Of a stretch of 64,000 nt of DNA, positions 44,433 through 52,605 are shown piece by piece; positions within the stretch are counted from its first letter, which is position 1, and every line of letters begins with the position of its first letter. The stretch is from Actinomycetota bacterium (GTDB lineage: Bacteria; Actinomycetota; Acidimicrobiia; Acidimicrobiales; RAAP-2). Where the stretch lies: assembly GCA_021324355.1 (NCBI GenBank), contig JAJPJD010000044.1:1-64000 (forward strand). Reading direction: 5' to 3'. The translations under genes and the position numbers were made by a program. Under the pieces are notes generated by a model. That model was not told the origin of the DNA. It ran no database searches and was given only the letters and a program-made list of their open reading frames with translations.

Positions 44433-45420
44433 GGACCCCCTCCACGTGCCGGTCATGGTCGCCGAGGTGCTCGAGCTGCTGGCGCCGGTGCCGGCCGGCG
44501 TGGTCCTCGACGCCACGGTGGGAACCGGCGGCCACGCCGCCGCCATCCTGGCTGGCCACCGCCACCTGGCGGTGCTGGGCATCGACCGGGACCCCGAGGC
44601 AGTCGCGGTCGCGGCCGCCCGCCTGGCCCCTTTCGGCCCCCGAGCGGCCCTCGAGCGTGCCCGCTTCGCCGACCTCCAGGCGGTGGTGGGCGAGGCGCGC
44701 GCCGCCGGCCCGGGCCGCTGGCCCGCGACCGGCGAGGCCGCCGGCCCCGACCCGCTCACCGGGGCCCTCTTCGATTTGGGGGTGAGCACCCTCCAGCTGG
44801 AGCGAGCAGAGCGTGGCTTCTCCTACCGGCTGGAGGGGCCTCTCGACATGCGGATGGACCCGACCTCGGGCCGCTCGGCCGCTGCGGTGGTGAACGAGGC
44901 GCCCGAGGAGGCGTTGGTGTCCTGGCTCCAGGCGAGCGGGGAGGGTCGTCTCGCTCGGCGGATCGCCCGGGCGATCGTCGCCGCTCGCCCGATCGCGACG
45001 ACCGGCCAGCTGGCCCAGGTGGTGTCGGCGGCGGTGCCGCCGCCAGCCCGGCGCCGGGGCCACCCGGCCGCCCGGACCTTCCAGGCGATCCGGATCGCGG
45101 TCAACGGGGAGGCCGACGAGCTGGCGGTCGGGCTGCCAGCCGCCCTGGGGCTGCTCGCGCCAGGAGGCCGGTGCCTGGCCATCGCCTACCACTCCGGGGA
45201 GGGCCGCCTGGTGAAGGCGGTCTTCAGCCGCGCCGTCACCGAGGGCTGCGTCTGCCCGCCCGGGCAACCCTGCCGCTGTGGCCGGCAGCGGTCCTTCCGC
45301 TGGGTGTTCCGGGGCTCACGGGGCCCCGGGGCCGCCGAAGTGTCGGACAACCCCCGAGCCTCGAGCGCCCGGTTGTGGGCGGTCGAGCGGTTGGGGGACG
45401 ACCACCCCCGTGGCCAGTGA
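44425..45420 (+). CDS. rsmH: 16S rRNA (cytosine(1402)-N4)-methyltransferase RsmH
   Basis: A 331-residue methyltransferase: HVPVMVAEVLELL, the SAM loop DATVGTGGHAAAIL, GIDRDPEAV, LFDLGVSTLQLERAERGFSYRLEGPLDMRMDP, RTFQAIRIAVNGE and a closing SARLWAVERL are all RsmH hallmarks. The SHQLD-type motif is here GVSTLQLE, as in other actinobacteria. It methylates C1402 of 16S rRNA at the decoding site. The start codon and ribosome site lie in one arm of a long inverted repeat. The stop overlaps ftsL (GTGA). Confidence 0.96.
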   Translation: MDRDPLHVPVMVAEVLELLAPVPAGVVLDATVGTGGHAAAILAGHRHLAVLGIDRDPEAVAVAAARLAPFGPRAALERARFADLQAVVGEARAAGPGRWPATGEAAGPDPLTGALFDLGVSTLQLERAERGFSYRLEGPLDMRMDPTSGRSAAAVVNEAPEEALVSWLQASGEGRLARRIARAIVAARPIATTGQLAQVVSAAVPPPARRRGHPAARTFQAIRIAVNGEADELAVGLPAALGLLAPGGRCLAIAYHSGEGRLVKAVFSRAVTEGCVCPPGQPCRCGRQRSFRWVFRGSRGPGAAEVSDNPRASSARLWAVERLGDDHPRGQ

Positions 45421-45830
45421 CGCCGGCACCGGCGGCCGCCACCAGGGCGACACCCTCCCGGCCTGATCGGCGCTCCGCCCCGCGTCGCCCGGCGCTCTCG
45501 GTCCTGGAGCGGCGCCCGGCCCGACCCGGTCGGCTGCTGCGGGTGGTGGCGGTGGGCCTGGTGTGCGGGGCGCTGCTGGCGGTGGTGGTCGCCCACTCCC
45601 TGCTGGCCCAGAGCCAGCTCCGGCTGGGCCAGCTCCAGAGCCGCCTGGCGACCGAGCAGGCCGTCCACCGACAGCTGCTGGCGACGGTGGCCCAGGCCGA
45701 GAACCCGGCCCGGATCGTGGCCGACGCGAAGAAGCTCGGCCTGGTCGAGCCAACCACCGTGACCCAGCTGCCGGCGGTGCCTCTCGGGGCCGGCGCCACC
45801 GGTCCCAGCAGTGCCAGGGCGCGGCGGTGA
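45417..45830 (+). CDS. ftsL: FtsL-like septum protein
   Basis: A 137-residue bitopic protein at the ftsL position: a basic Pro/Arg-rich cytoplasmic part of about 40 residues, one membrane helix (VVAVGLVCGALLAVVVAHSLL), then a leucine-zipper-like coiled coil (QSQLRLGQLQSRLATEQAVHRQLLATVAQ) ending with DAKKLGLVEP. This layout and the location between rsmH and ftsI identify it despite low sequence conservation. It links FtsQ and FtsB-type proteins to activation of FtsWI. Coupled at both ends by GTGA overlaps. Confidence 0.85.
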   Translation: MTPAPAAATRATPSRPDRRSAPRRPALSVLERRPARPGRLLRVVAVGLVCGALLAVVVAHSLLAQSQLRLGQLQSRLATEQAVHRQLLATVAQAENPARIVADAKKLGLVEPTTVTQLPAVPLGAGATGPSSARARR

Positions 45831-47713
45831 GCCCGGCCCCAACCGTCCTTCGCCCGCCGCCCCGGCCAGCGACCCGGCGCCCGGTCCCGGGTCCTGGTCC
45901 GCGCCGCCACCGTCCGCCCCGAGCGCCAGCCCATCCCCGCCGAGCGACCCCGCCGCCGGCGGCCATCGGGCGCCGGTTGCGGCTCTTGCGCCTGGTGTTG
46001 GCGGTCCTGTTGCTGGCGGTCGCCGTCCGGCTGGTCGACCTGCAGGTCCTGCACGCCGGCACCTACAAGAAGCTGGCCGCAGCCGAGCTGTCGGTCACGG
46101 TGGCCGACCCCGGGCTGCGAGGCGACCTCTACGACCGCAACGGTGCGGTGCTGGCCATCTCGGTGCCAACCAAGACCGTGGTGGCCGACGACTTCCAGGT
46201 CCACCACCCGGTGGCGGAGGCCGACGTGCTGGCGCCGCTGCTCAAGGTGCCGGCAGCCACCCTGGCGGCCGAGCTGCAGCGGCCCTCGGGCTACGTGACG
46301 CTCGCCACCCAGGTCCCCGCCAGCGTGGGGGCCAAGCTGGCAGCCGACTCGCTGCCGGGGATCACCCTGCTCGACTCCTCCGAGCGGATCGACCCCGACG
46401 GGTCCCTGGCCCTCCCGGTGCTGGGCCAGGTCCACGCCTCGGGCGCCGGCGCCTCGGGGCTCGAGTACCAGTACAACCGGCTGCTCGCCGGCCGCGCCGG
46501 GACCCAGACCTTCCTCGAGACCCCGGCCGGGGTCGACATCCCCTCGGCCTCGACCCTCACCAAGACGGCTGGGGAGAACGGCACCAGCCTGGAGCTCACC
46601 GTGGACCAGCCACTGCAGTACGTGGCCGAGCACGCCCTGGCCAACGAGATCGTGGCCAGTCACGCCAAGAGTGGGGAGGTGGTGGTCATGGACACCCGGA
46701 CCGGTGACATCCTGGCCATGGCCAACCTGGTGTCGGGCACCGACGGCCTCGGCCTGGTGCCGGGCACCTCGGCTCCGGTGAGCGAGGCGCCCGAGAACCT
46801 GGCGGTGGCCCAGGCGTACGAGCCGGGCTCGGTGTTCAAGCTGGTCCCGTTCTCCGCCGCGCTCCAAGACGGGCTCATCTCGCCCGACACCCCCTTCACG
46901 GTGCCCGACCAGATCCAGCTGGACGGCTCCACCTTCCACGACGCCGAGGCGCACCCGACCGAGCGGCTGAGCGCCACGGAGATCCTGGCCCAGTCGTCCA
47001 ACATCGGCACGAGCGAGGTCGCGACCATGGTGGGGGAGCGCCGCCTGCTGGCTCAGGTCCAGGCCCTGGGCTTCGGCACCGTGACCGGTCTGCACTTCCC
47101 CGGCGAGAGCCCCGGGATCCTGGCCGGGCCGGCGCAGTGGGAGCCGACCAACTACGTCTCGTTCCCGATCGGCCAGGTCGACGCGGTCACCGCCCTCCAG
47201 GTGCTCGACGCCTACAACGCCGTGGCCAACGGCGGCGTCCTGGTCCAGCCCCGCCTGGTGCGGGCAACCATCGCCCCCGACGGCACCGTGCACCCGCTGG
47301 CTCGCCAGCCCGGCCGCCGCGTCTTTTCGCCCAGTGTCGACGCCGAGCTGATTCAGATGTTCGGGGCGGTGGTGAGCGGCGGGACCGGGACCGCCGCCGC
47401 CATCCCGGGCTACACCGTGATCGGCAAGACCGGCACCTCGCAGATCCCCGCTCCTGGCCAGGACGCCTACATCCCGGGGGCGTACATGGCGACCTTCGTG
47501 GGGGCGGCCCCGGCCCCCGACCCGGTGCTCAGCGCGATCGTGGTGCTCGACCGCCCGACCCCGATCTACGGCGGGACCGTGGCCGCCCCGGTGTTCGCCC
47601 AGGTCATGAGCTATGCGCTCCACCGCTACGGGATCCCGACCAGCCCGTCGGCGCCCACCCAGGTCCCGAGCACCCCTCCGTCGGCGGCCAGCCAGGCCCA
47701 GGACGTCACCTGA
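45827..47713 (+). CDS. ftsI: Division-specific penicillin-binding protein FtsI (PBP3)
   Basis: A 628-residue class B penicillin-binding protein: a Pro/Arg-rich cytoplasmic tail, one helix (LLRLVLAVLLLAVAVRLVDLQVL), the dimerisation domain starting GLRGDLYDRNGAVLAI, and a transpeptidase domain with S335-V-F-K338 (SxxK), S390-S-N (SxN) and K534-T-G. It cross-links septal peptidoglycan with FtsW. No PASTA domain is present. GTG start overlapping the ftsL stop. An 86-base gap before murE is the largest break between rsmH and ftsQ. Confidence 0.96.
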   Translation: MSPAPTVLRPPPRPATRRPVPGPGPRRHRPPRAPAHPRRATPPPAAIGRRLRLLRLVLAVLLLAVAVRLVDLQVLHAGTYKKLAAAELSVTVADPGLRGDLYDRNGAVLAISVPTKTVVADDFQVHHPVAEADVLAPLLKVPAATLAAELQRPSGYVTLATQVPASVGAKLAADSLPGITLLDSSERIDPDGSLALPVLGQVHASGAGASGLEYQYNRLLAGRAGTQTFLETPAGVDIPSASTLTKTAGENGTSLELTVDQPLQYVAEHALANEIVASHAKSGEVVVMDTRTGDILAMANLVSGTDGLGLVPGTSAPVSEAPENLAVAQAYEPGSVFKLVPFSAALQDGLISPDTPFTVPDQIQLDGSTFHDAEAHPTERLSATEILAQSSNIGTSEVATMVGERRLLAQVQALGFGTVTGLHFPGESPGILAGPAQWEPTNYVSFPIGQVDAVTALQVLDAYNAVANGGVLVQPRLVRATIAPDGTVHPLARQPGRRVFSPSVDAELIQMFGAVVSGGTGTAAAIPGYTVIGKTGTSQIPAPGQDAYIPGAYMATFVGAAPAPDPVLSAIVVLDRPTPIYGGTVAAPVFAQVMSYALHRYGIPTSPSAPTQVPSTPPSAASQAQDVT

Positions 47714-47805
47714 GTCCGGTGCCGGATACCATCGGCCGACCGGCGAGCCCCCGGACCGATCTCCGGTGCCCGGCGTCGGATCGTCGGTCACCAGGGCCCG
47801 TGAAC

Positions 47806-49236
47806 ATGCGCCGTCTGCTCGACGAGATCGACGTCTTGCACGTCTCGGGGAACGCCGAGCGCGAGGTGCTGGCGATCGAGCACGACAGCCGCCGGGTCGC
47901 ACCCGGGACCCTGTTCTGCTGCTTGGTCGGTGAGCACGTCGACGGCCACGACTACGCCGCGCAGGCGGTCGAGCGGGGGGCGGTGGGGGTGGTGTGCGAG
48001 CGTCCGGTCGAGCTGCCGGCCGCCGCCGACGCAGCGGTGGTTCGGGTGCCCCCGGGCACGGCGCGTCCCTCGATGGCCAAGCTGGCGGCCGCCTTCTTCT
48101 CCCACCCGTCCCGCCACCTGCTCACCGCCGGGGTGACCGGCACCAACGGCAAGACCACGGTCGCCCATCTGCTGGCCGCGGTCCTGGAGCACGCCGGGAT
48201 CCCCACCCTGGTCATCGGCACCCTGACCGGTCCCCGGACCACCCCGGAGGCCACCGAGCTGCAGCGGTTGCTGGCGGCCGAGCGGGACCGGGGCGTCCAG
48301 GACCGGACCACCCACGCCGTCTCCATGGAGGTCTCCAGCCACGCCCTGGCCCAGCACCGGGTGGACGGGATGGTCTTCGACGTGGCCATGTTCACCAACC
48401 TGGGCCACGAGCACCTGGACTTCCACAAGACGATGGACGCCTACTTCGAGGCCAAGGCCTCGCTGTTCACCCCCGAGCGAGCGGCCCACGGGGTGGTGTT
48501 CGCCGACGACCCGGCCGGCCGTCGCCTCCTCGAGCGGGCCCGGGTGCCGATGCGGGCGGTGCGCCGGGCCGACGCGGTCGCGGTCGACCTGCGGCTCGGG
48601 CAGAGCCGGTTCGTCTGGCGGGGCCGGCCGGTCGCGCTGGCCCTGACCGGGCAGTTCAACGTCGACAACGCCCTGGTGGCGGCCGAGGCCGCGGTCGTGC
48701 TCGGGGTCGACCCCGACGACGTGGCCGCCGGGCTGGGCGAGGCCGCCCCGGTCCCCGGCCGCCTCGAGCCGGTCCGGGCTCCCGGGGCGCCCACCGTCTT
48801 GGTGGACTACGCCCACACCCCCGACGGCCTGCGGGCGGTCTTGGCAGAGGTGTCCCGGCTGCGCCCGCCAGGCGCCCGGACCGTGGTCGTCTTCGGGTGC
48901 GGCGGCAACCGGGACCGGGGCAAGCGGCCGCTCATGGGCCAGGTTGCGGCCTCGCTGGCCGAGGTGGTGGTGGTGACCTCGGACAACCCCCGCGACGAGG
49001 ACCCGCTGGCGATCATCGAGGAGATCCGCACCGGCATCCCAGCCGCTTCTCGGGCCGAGGTGGTGGTCGAGCCGGATCGGGTCCGGGCCATCGAGCTGGC
49101 GGTCGGGCAGGCCCGGCCCGACGACGTGGTCCTGATCGCCGGCCGGGGCCACGAGACCCACCAGGAGCGCCAGGGCGAGCTGGTGCCCCTGGACGACCGG
49201 GCGGTCGCGCGGAGCGTGCTCGGGTGCTCGCCATGA
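47806..49236 (+). CDS. murE: UDP-MurNAc-tripeptide synthetase MurE (meso-DAP type)
   Basis: A 476-residue Mur ligase: ATP loop GVTGTNGKTT, HAVSMEVSSHALAQHRV, MFTNLGHEHLDFH, VDYAHTPDGL, FGCGGNRDRGKRPLMG and TSDNPRDEDP. DNPR is the motif of enzymes that add meso-diaminopimelate, so the wall should be DAP-type. A GTG two codons upstream (47800) is an alternative start. The next gene in most clusters is murF, but here the TGA overlaps mraY directly. Confidence 0.95.
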   Translation: MRRLLDEIDVLHVSGNAEREVLAIEHDSRRVAPGTLFCCLVGEHVDGHDYAAQAVERGAVGVVCERPVELPAAADAAVVRVPPGTARPSMAKLAAAFFSHPSRHLLTAGVTGTNGKTTVAHLLAAVLEHAGIPTLVIGTLTGPRTTPEATELQRLLAAERDRGVQDRTTHAVSMEVSSHALAQHRVDGMVFDVAMFTNLGHEHLDFHKTMDAYFEAKASLFTPERAAHGVVFADDPAGRRLLERARVPMRAVRRADAVAVDLRLGQSRFVWRGRPVALALTGQFNVDNALVAAEAAVVLGVDPDDVAAGLGEAAPVPGRLEPVRAPGAPTVLVDYAHTPDGLRAVLAEVSRLRPPGARTVVVFGCGGNRDRGKRPLMGQVAASLAEVVVVTSDNPRDEDPLAIIEEIRTGIPAASRAEVVVEPDRVRAIELAVGQARPDDVVLIAGRGHETHQERQGELVPLDDRAVARSVLGCSP

Positions 49237-50267
49237 TGGAGGCGGGGGTGGTGGCCCTGCTTGCCTCCATCCTCGCCACCCCGTTGGTCATCGAGTGGTT
49301 CCGCCGCCGCCGCCTGGGCCAGCACATCCGCGAGGACGGCCCGCCCGGCCACGCAGTGAAGGCCGGGACCCCCACCATGGGCGGGCTGGCGCTGGTCGGG
49401 GCGGTGATCGTCGGCTACGCGATGGGCCACGTCGGGCCGTCGGTGAAGTTCGCCCGGACCGGCGAGCTGGTCGTGATCGCGGTCTTTCTGTTCGCGGTGG
49501 TCGGCTTCGTCGACGACTGGCTCGGGGTGCGCAACCGCCGCAGCCTGGGGCTGGGCAAGCGGGGCAAGCTGGCCGGCCAGGCGGTGGCCGGGGTGATCTT
49601 CTCGGAGCTGGCCGTCCACTGGGCCCACACCTCGACCGCACTGTCCTTCACGCGGGCGGCCGACCCGGGCTGGCACCTGGGGGAGGCCGGCTGGGTGATC
49701 TTTGCCACCCTGGTGCTGGTCGCCACCTCCAATGCGGTCAACTTCAGCGACGGGCTGGACGGCCTGGCCGCCGGGTCCTCGACCTTTTGTTTCTCGGTGC
49801 TCGCGATCATGGGCTACTGGATCTTCCGGCACGTCGCCATCTACGGCATCCTCCCGGCCGCCGCCTTGGACCTGGCGATCTGCTCGGTCGCGCTGGCCGG
49901 GGGGTGCCTGGGCTTTCTGTGGTGGAACGCCGCGCCGGCCCGGATCATCATGGGCGACACCGGGTCGCTGGCGATCGGTGCCGGGTTGGCGGCGGTGTGC
50001 CTCTTGCTCAACCTGGACCTGCTGCTGCCGATCCTGGGCGGCCTGTTCGTGATCGAGATCCTCTCGGTGGTGGCCCAGGTGGTGAGCTTCCGGGTGTTCG
50101 GGCGCCGGATCCTGCGGATGGCCCCCATCCACCACCACTGCGAGCTGCTGGGCTGGCCCGAGACCACGGTGACGGTCCGCTTCTGGATGTTGGGTGGGCT
50201 GTTCGCCGCCCTGGGCCTCGGGGTCTTCTACGGGGAGTTCCTGGTCATGACCCACGGGGTGAAGTGA
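49233..50267 (+). CDS. mraY: Phospho-MurNAc-pentapeptide translocase MraY
   Basis: A 344-residue membrane enzyme with about ten helices: AGTPTMGGLAL, VVGFVDDWLGVRN (DD pair), SNAVNFSDGLDGLAAGSS, IIMGDTGSLAIG and PIHHHCELLGW (HHH motif) are all there. It transfers phospho-MurNAc-pentapeptide to undecaprenyl phosphate to make lipid I. The ATG at 49233 overlaps the murE stop (ATGA); an upstream GTG in the same frame is possible. It ends overlapping ftsW; murD is not between them, contrary to the common order. Confidence 0.96.
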   Translation: MMEAGVVALLASILATPLVIEWFRRRRLGQHIREDGPPGHAVKAGTPTMGGLALVGAVIVGYAMGHVGPSVKFARTGELVVIAVFLFAVVGFVDDWLGVRNRRSLGLGKRGKLAGQAVAGVIFSELAVHWAHTSTALSFTRAADPGWHLGEAGWVIFATLVLVATSNAVNFSDGLDGLAAGSSTFCFSVLAIMGYWIFRHVAIYGILPAAALDLAICSVALAGGCLGFLWWNAAPARIIMGDTGSLAIGAGLAAVCLLLNLDLLLPILGGLFVIEILSVVAQVVSFRVFGRRILRMAPIHHHCELLGWPETTVTVRFWMLGGLFAALGLGVFYGEFLVMTHGVK

Positions 50268-51478
50268 GCGCGCCGAGCCCGCAGCTGCGGGTCCTCAGCC
50301 CGGCCGAGCCCGGCGGGCCCGGGCGCGCCCGGGCCTCGAGCGCGTCGATCCTGCTCGCCCTGGTCGCGGTCCTGTGCGTGGTCGGGGTGGTGATGGTCGG
50401 CTCGGCCTCCGAGGTCATCTCGATCGAGCAGTACGGCACGCCGTGGGCGATCCTCACCCGGGAGCTGCTGTGGATGGCGGTCGGCGGGGTGGCGCTGTGG
50501 CTGGCGATGCGGCTCGACTACCACCGGCTGCGCCGGCTCACCCTGCCGCTGCTCCTCGGCACCTTCGCCCTGCTCCTGGCGGTCCTGGTCCCAGGGGTGG
50601 GGGAGGCGTCGGGGGGCTCCAGTCGCTGGATCGGCGTCGGGCAGCTCCGCCTCCAGCCCTCCGAGCTCATGAAGCTGGCCATCGTGGTCTTCGGGGCCGA
50701 CCTGATCGTGCGGCGCCAGGAGGAAGGGGCCAGCCACCGCCGGATCATCGGGCCGCTCCTGCTGGTGGCCGGGGGTGCGTGCGGCCTCATCCTGGCGCAG
50801 CCGGACATGGGCACCGCCTTGGTGGTGGCGGTGATCGCGATCGCGCTATTGGTCGCGTCGGGGGTCTCGATGGGCCCCATCGTGAAAGTCGTGGTCGGTC
50901 TGGGGGCACTGGCGGTGATGGTCGGCCTGGTCGACCCGTACCGCCGAGCCAGACTGCTCTCCTTCCTCAACCCCGGGGCCCATGCCGCCGGCTCCGGCTA
51001 CCAGGTCACCCAGTCCCTGATCGGCCTGGGCTCGGGGAACCTGGTGGGGGTCGGCCTGGGGGCCGGCCGGTTCAAGTGGGGGGCGCTGCCCAACGCCCAC
51101 ACCGACTTCATCTTCTCGGTGGTGGGCGAGGAGCTGGGCCTCCTCGGGGCCCTGGCCGTGCTGGGGCTGCTGGTCGGGTTCTGCTGGCTCGGCCTGCGGG
51201 TGGCCCAGCGGGCGCCCGACCGCTTCGGCACGATCCTCGGGGTGGGCGTGGTTGCCTGGCTGGCCGCCGAGACCTTCATCAACGTCGGCGCGGTGGTCGG
51301 TCTGCTCCCGGTGACCGGGATCCCGCTGCCGTTCATCTCCTTCGGCGGCTCCTCGTTGGTCATCACCATGGCGGCAGCCGGGGTGCTGGCGAACGTGGCT
51401 CGCCAGGGGGAGCGGGCCGGAGCCCACCGCCGCCCGCCGCCGACCGCCCGCCACCCCCGGCAGGCCGGCGCCCGGTGA
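50264..51478 (+). CDS. ftsW: Septal peptidoglycan polymerase FtsW
   Basis: A 404-residue SEDS protein with about ten helices: SRWIGVGQLRLQPSELMKLAI, ILAQPDMGTALVV (conserved Asp), GYQVTQSLIGLGSG, LPNAHTDFIFSVVGEELGLLG and LLPVTGIPLPFISFGGSSL. These match FtsW/RodA, and the dcw position makes it FtsW. It polymerises lipid II at the septum together with FtsI. GTGA overlaps on both sides couple it to mraY and murG. The tail is Arg/Pro-rich and cytoplasmic. Confidence 0.95.
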   Translation: MSAPSPQLRVLSPAEPGGPGRARASSASILLALVAVLCVVGVVMVGSASEVISIEQYGTPWAILTRELLWMAVGGVALWLAMRLDYHRLRRLTLPLLLGTFALLLAVLVPGVGEASGGSSRWIGVGQLRLQPSELMKLAIVVFGADLIVRRQEEGASHRRIIGPLLLVAGGACGLILAQPDMGTALVVAVIAIALLVASGVSMGPIVKVVVGLGALAVMVGLVDPYRRARLLSFLNPGAHAAGSGYQVTQSLIGLGSGNLVGVGLGAGRFKWGALPNAHTDFIFSVVGEELGLLGALAVLGLLVGFCWLGLRVAQRAPDRFGTILGVGVVAWLAAETFINVGAVVGLLPVTGIPLPFISFGGSSLVITMAAAGVLANVARQGERAGAHRRPPPTARHPRQAGAR

Positions 51479-52605
51479 GCCGGCGGCGCTACGCGCTGGT
51501 GGCCGGCGGGGGGACCGCCGGCCACGTGTTCGTGGTCCTGGCGGTGGCCCGCGCGCTGGCCGAGCTGGGGGTGCCGCCCGAGGAGATCGAGCTGGTCGGC
51601 TCGTCCCGGGGCCAGGAGGCGGTCCGGGCCCGGGGCCAGGGGTTCCCCCTGACCTTGCTCCCGGGCCGGGGCATCCGCCGCAGCCTGGCCCCGGCTGCCC
51701 TGTGGGCCAACGCTGGCGCCCTGGTCGGGCTCACCTGGGCCCTGCTGCGGGCGCTGGTGCTGGTGGCCCGGCGCCGACCCCGGGTGGTGGTCTCGGCCGG
51801 CGGCTACGCCAGCGTGCCGGCCGGCCTGGCCGCGGCGGTCTTCGGGGTCCCGCTGGTCCTGGTCAACGTGGACGCCCGGGCCGGGGCAGCCCAGCGGCTG
51901 CTGGGGCGGTTCGCGGCGGCCAGTGCCGTCGCCTTCGGGGGGACCGGTCTGCCCCATCCGGTGCTCACCGGGGCACCGGTCCGCCAGGAGCTGGCCGGCC
52001 TCGAACGCTCCCCGGCGGCGGCCGGCGCCGCCCGCCAGCGCTTGGGGATCCCGGCCGACCGCCGGACGGTGGTGGTGATGGGGGGATCCCTGGGGGCCCG
52101 GCGCCTCAACGAGGCCGCCCGGGCGCTCGCCACCGAGTGGGCCGGGCGCGCCGATCTGACCCTCTACCACGTCTGCGGCGAGCGCAACGTTGAGGCGCTG
52201 CGGACCGCCCCGCCGCCGGTCCCCGACGGCGCCGGGCTGTGCTACCGCCTCGTCCCCTTCGAGCAGGACAGCGCCGCCCTCTACCTCGCCGCCGACCTTT
52301 TGGTCTGCCGGGCCGGGGCGTCCACGGTGGCCGAGCTGTGCCTGGTCGGGGCGCCGGCAGTGCTGGTGCCGCTGCCGGGGGCGCCGGGCGACCACCAGCG
52401 GGCCAACGCCGCCGCCTTGGTCGACGCCGGGGCGGCGGTGCTGGTCGAGGACCACCAGTGCACCGGCCGCCGGCTCGCCGAGGTGGTGGGCCCGCTGCTG
52501 GCCGAGCCGGGCCGACTGGCCGAGATGGGCCGGGCGGCCGCCACCCTCGGCCGGCCCGACGCCGCAACCGCGGTGGCGACCTTGGTCCAGGCCCATGCCC
52601 GCTGA
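51475..52605 (+). CDS. murG: Lipid II synthase MurG (UDP-GlcNAc transferase)
   Basis: A 376-residue GT28 glycosyltransferase: the N-terminal glycine loop ALVAGGGTAGHVFVVLAVARAL, a second domain with VVMGGSLGARRLNEA and PFEQDSAALYLAADLLVCRAGASTVAEL (UDP-sugar site), and LPGAPGDHQRANA. It adds GlcNAc to lipid I on the inner membrane face. The N-terminal acceptor motif is slightly changed (TAGHVF rather than TGGHxxP). It overlaps ftsW by 4 and murC by 11 bases. Confidence 0.95.
   Translation: MSRRRYALVAGGGTAGHVFVVLAVARALAELGVPPEEIELVGSSRGQEAVRARGQGFPLTLLPGRGIRRSLAPAALWANAGALVGLTWALLRALVLVARRRPRVVVSAGGYASVPAGLAAAVFGVPLVLVNVDARAGAAQRLLGRFAAASAVAFGGTGLPHPVLTGAPVRQELAGLERSPAAAGAARQRLGIPADRRTVVVMGGSLGARRLNEAARALATEWAGRADLTLYHVCGERNVEALRTAPPPVPDGAGLCYRLVPFEQDSAALYLAADLLVCRAGASTVAELCLVGAPAVLVPLPGAPGDHQRANAAALVDAGAAVLVEDHQCTGRRLAEVVGPLLAEPGRLAEMGRAAATLGRPDAATAVATLVQAHAR

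Noticed and set aside
45236-47902. An 888-codon minus-strand frame across rsmH, ftsL and ftsI
   Set aside because: The plus-strand genes have full catalytic motifs and coupled starts; the opposite frame is low-complexity Arg/Gly/His sequence.
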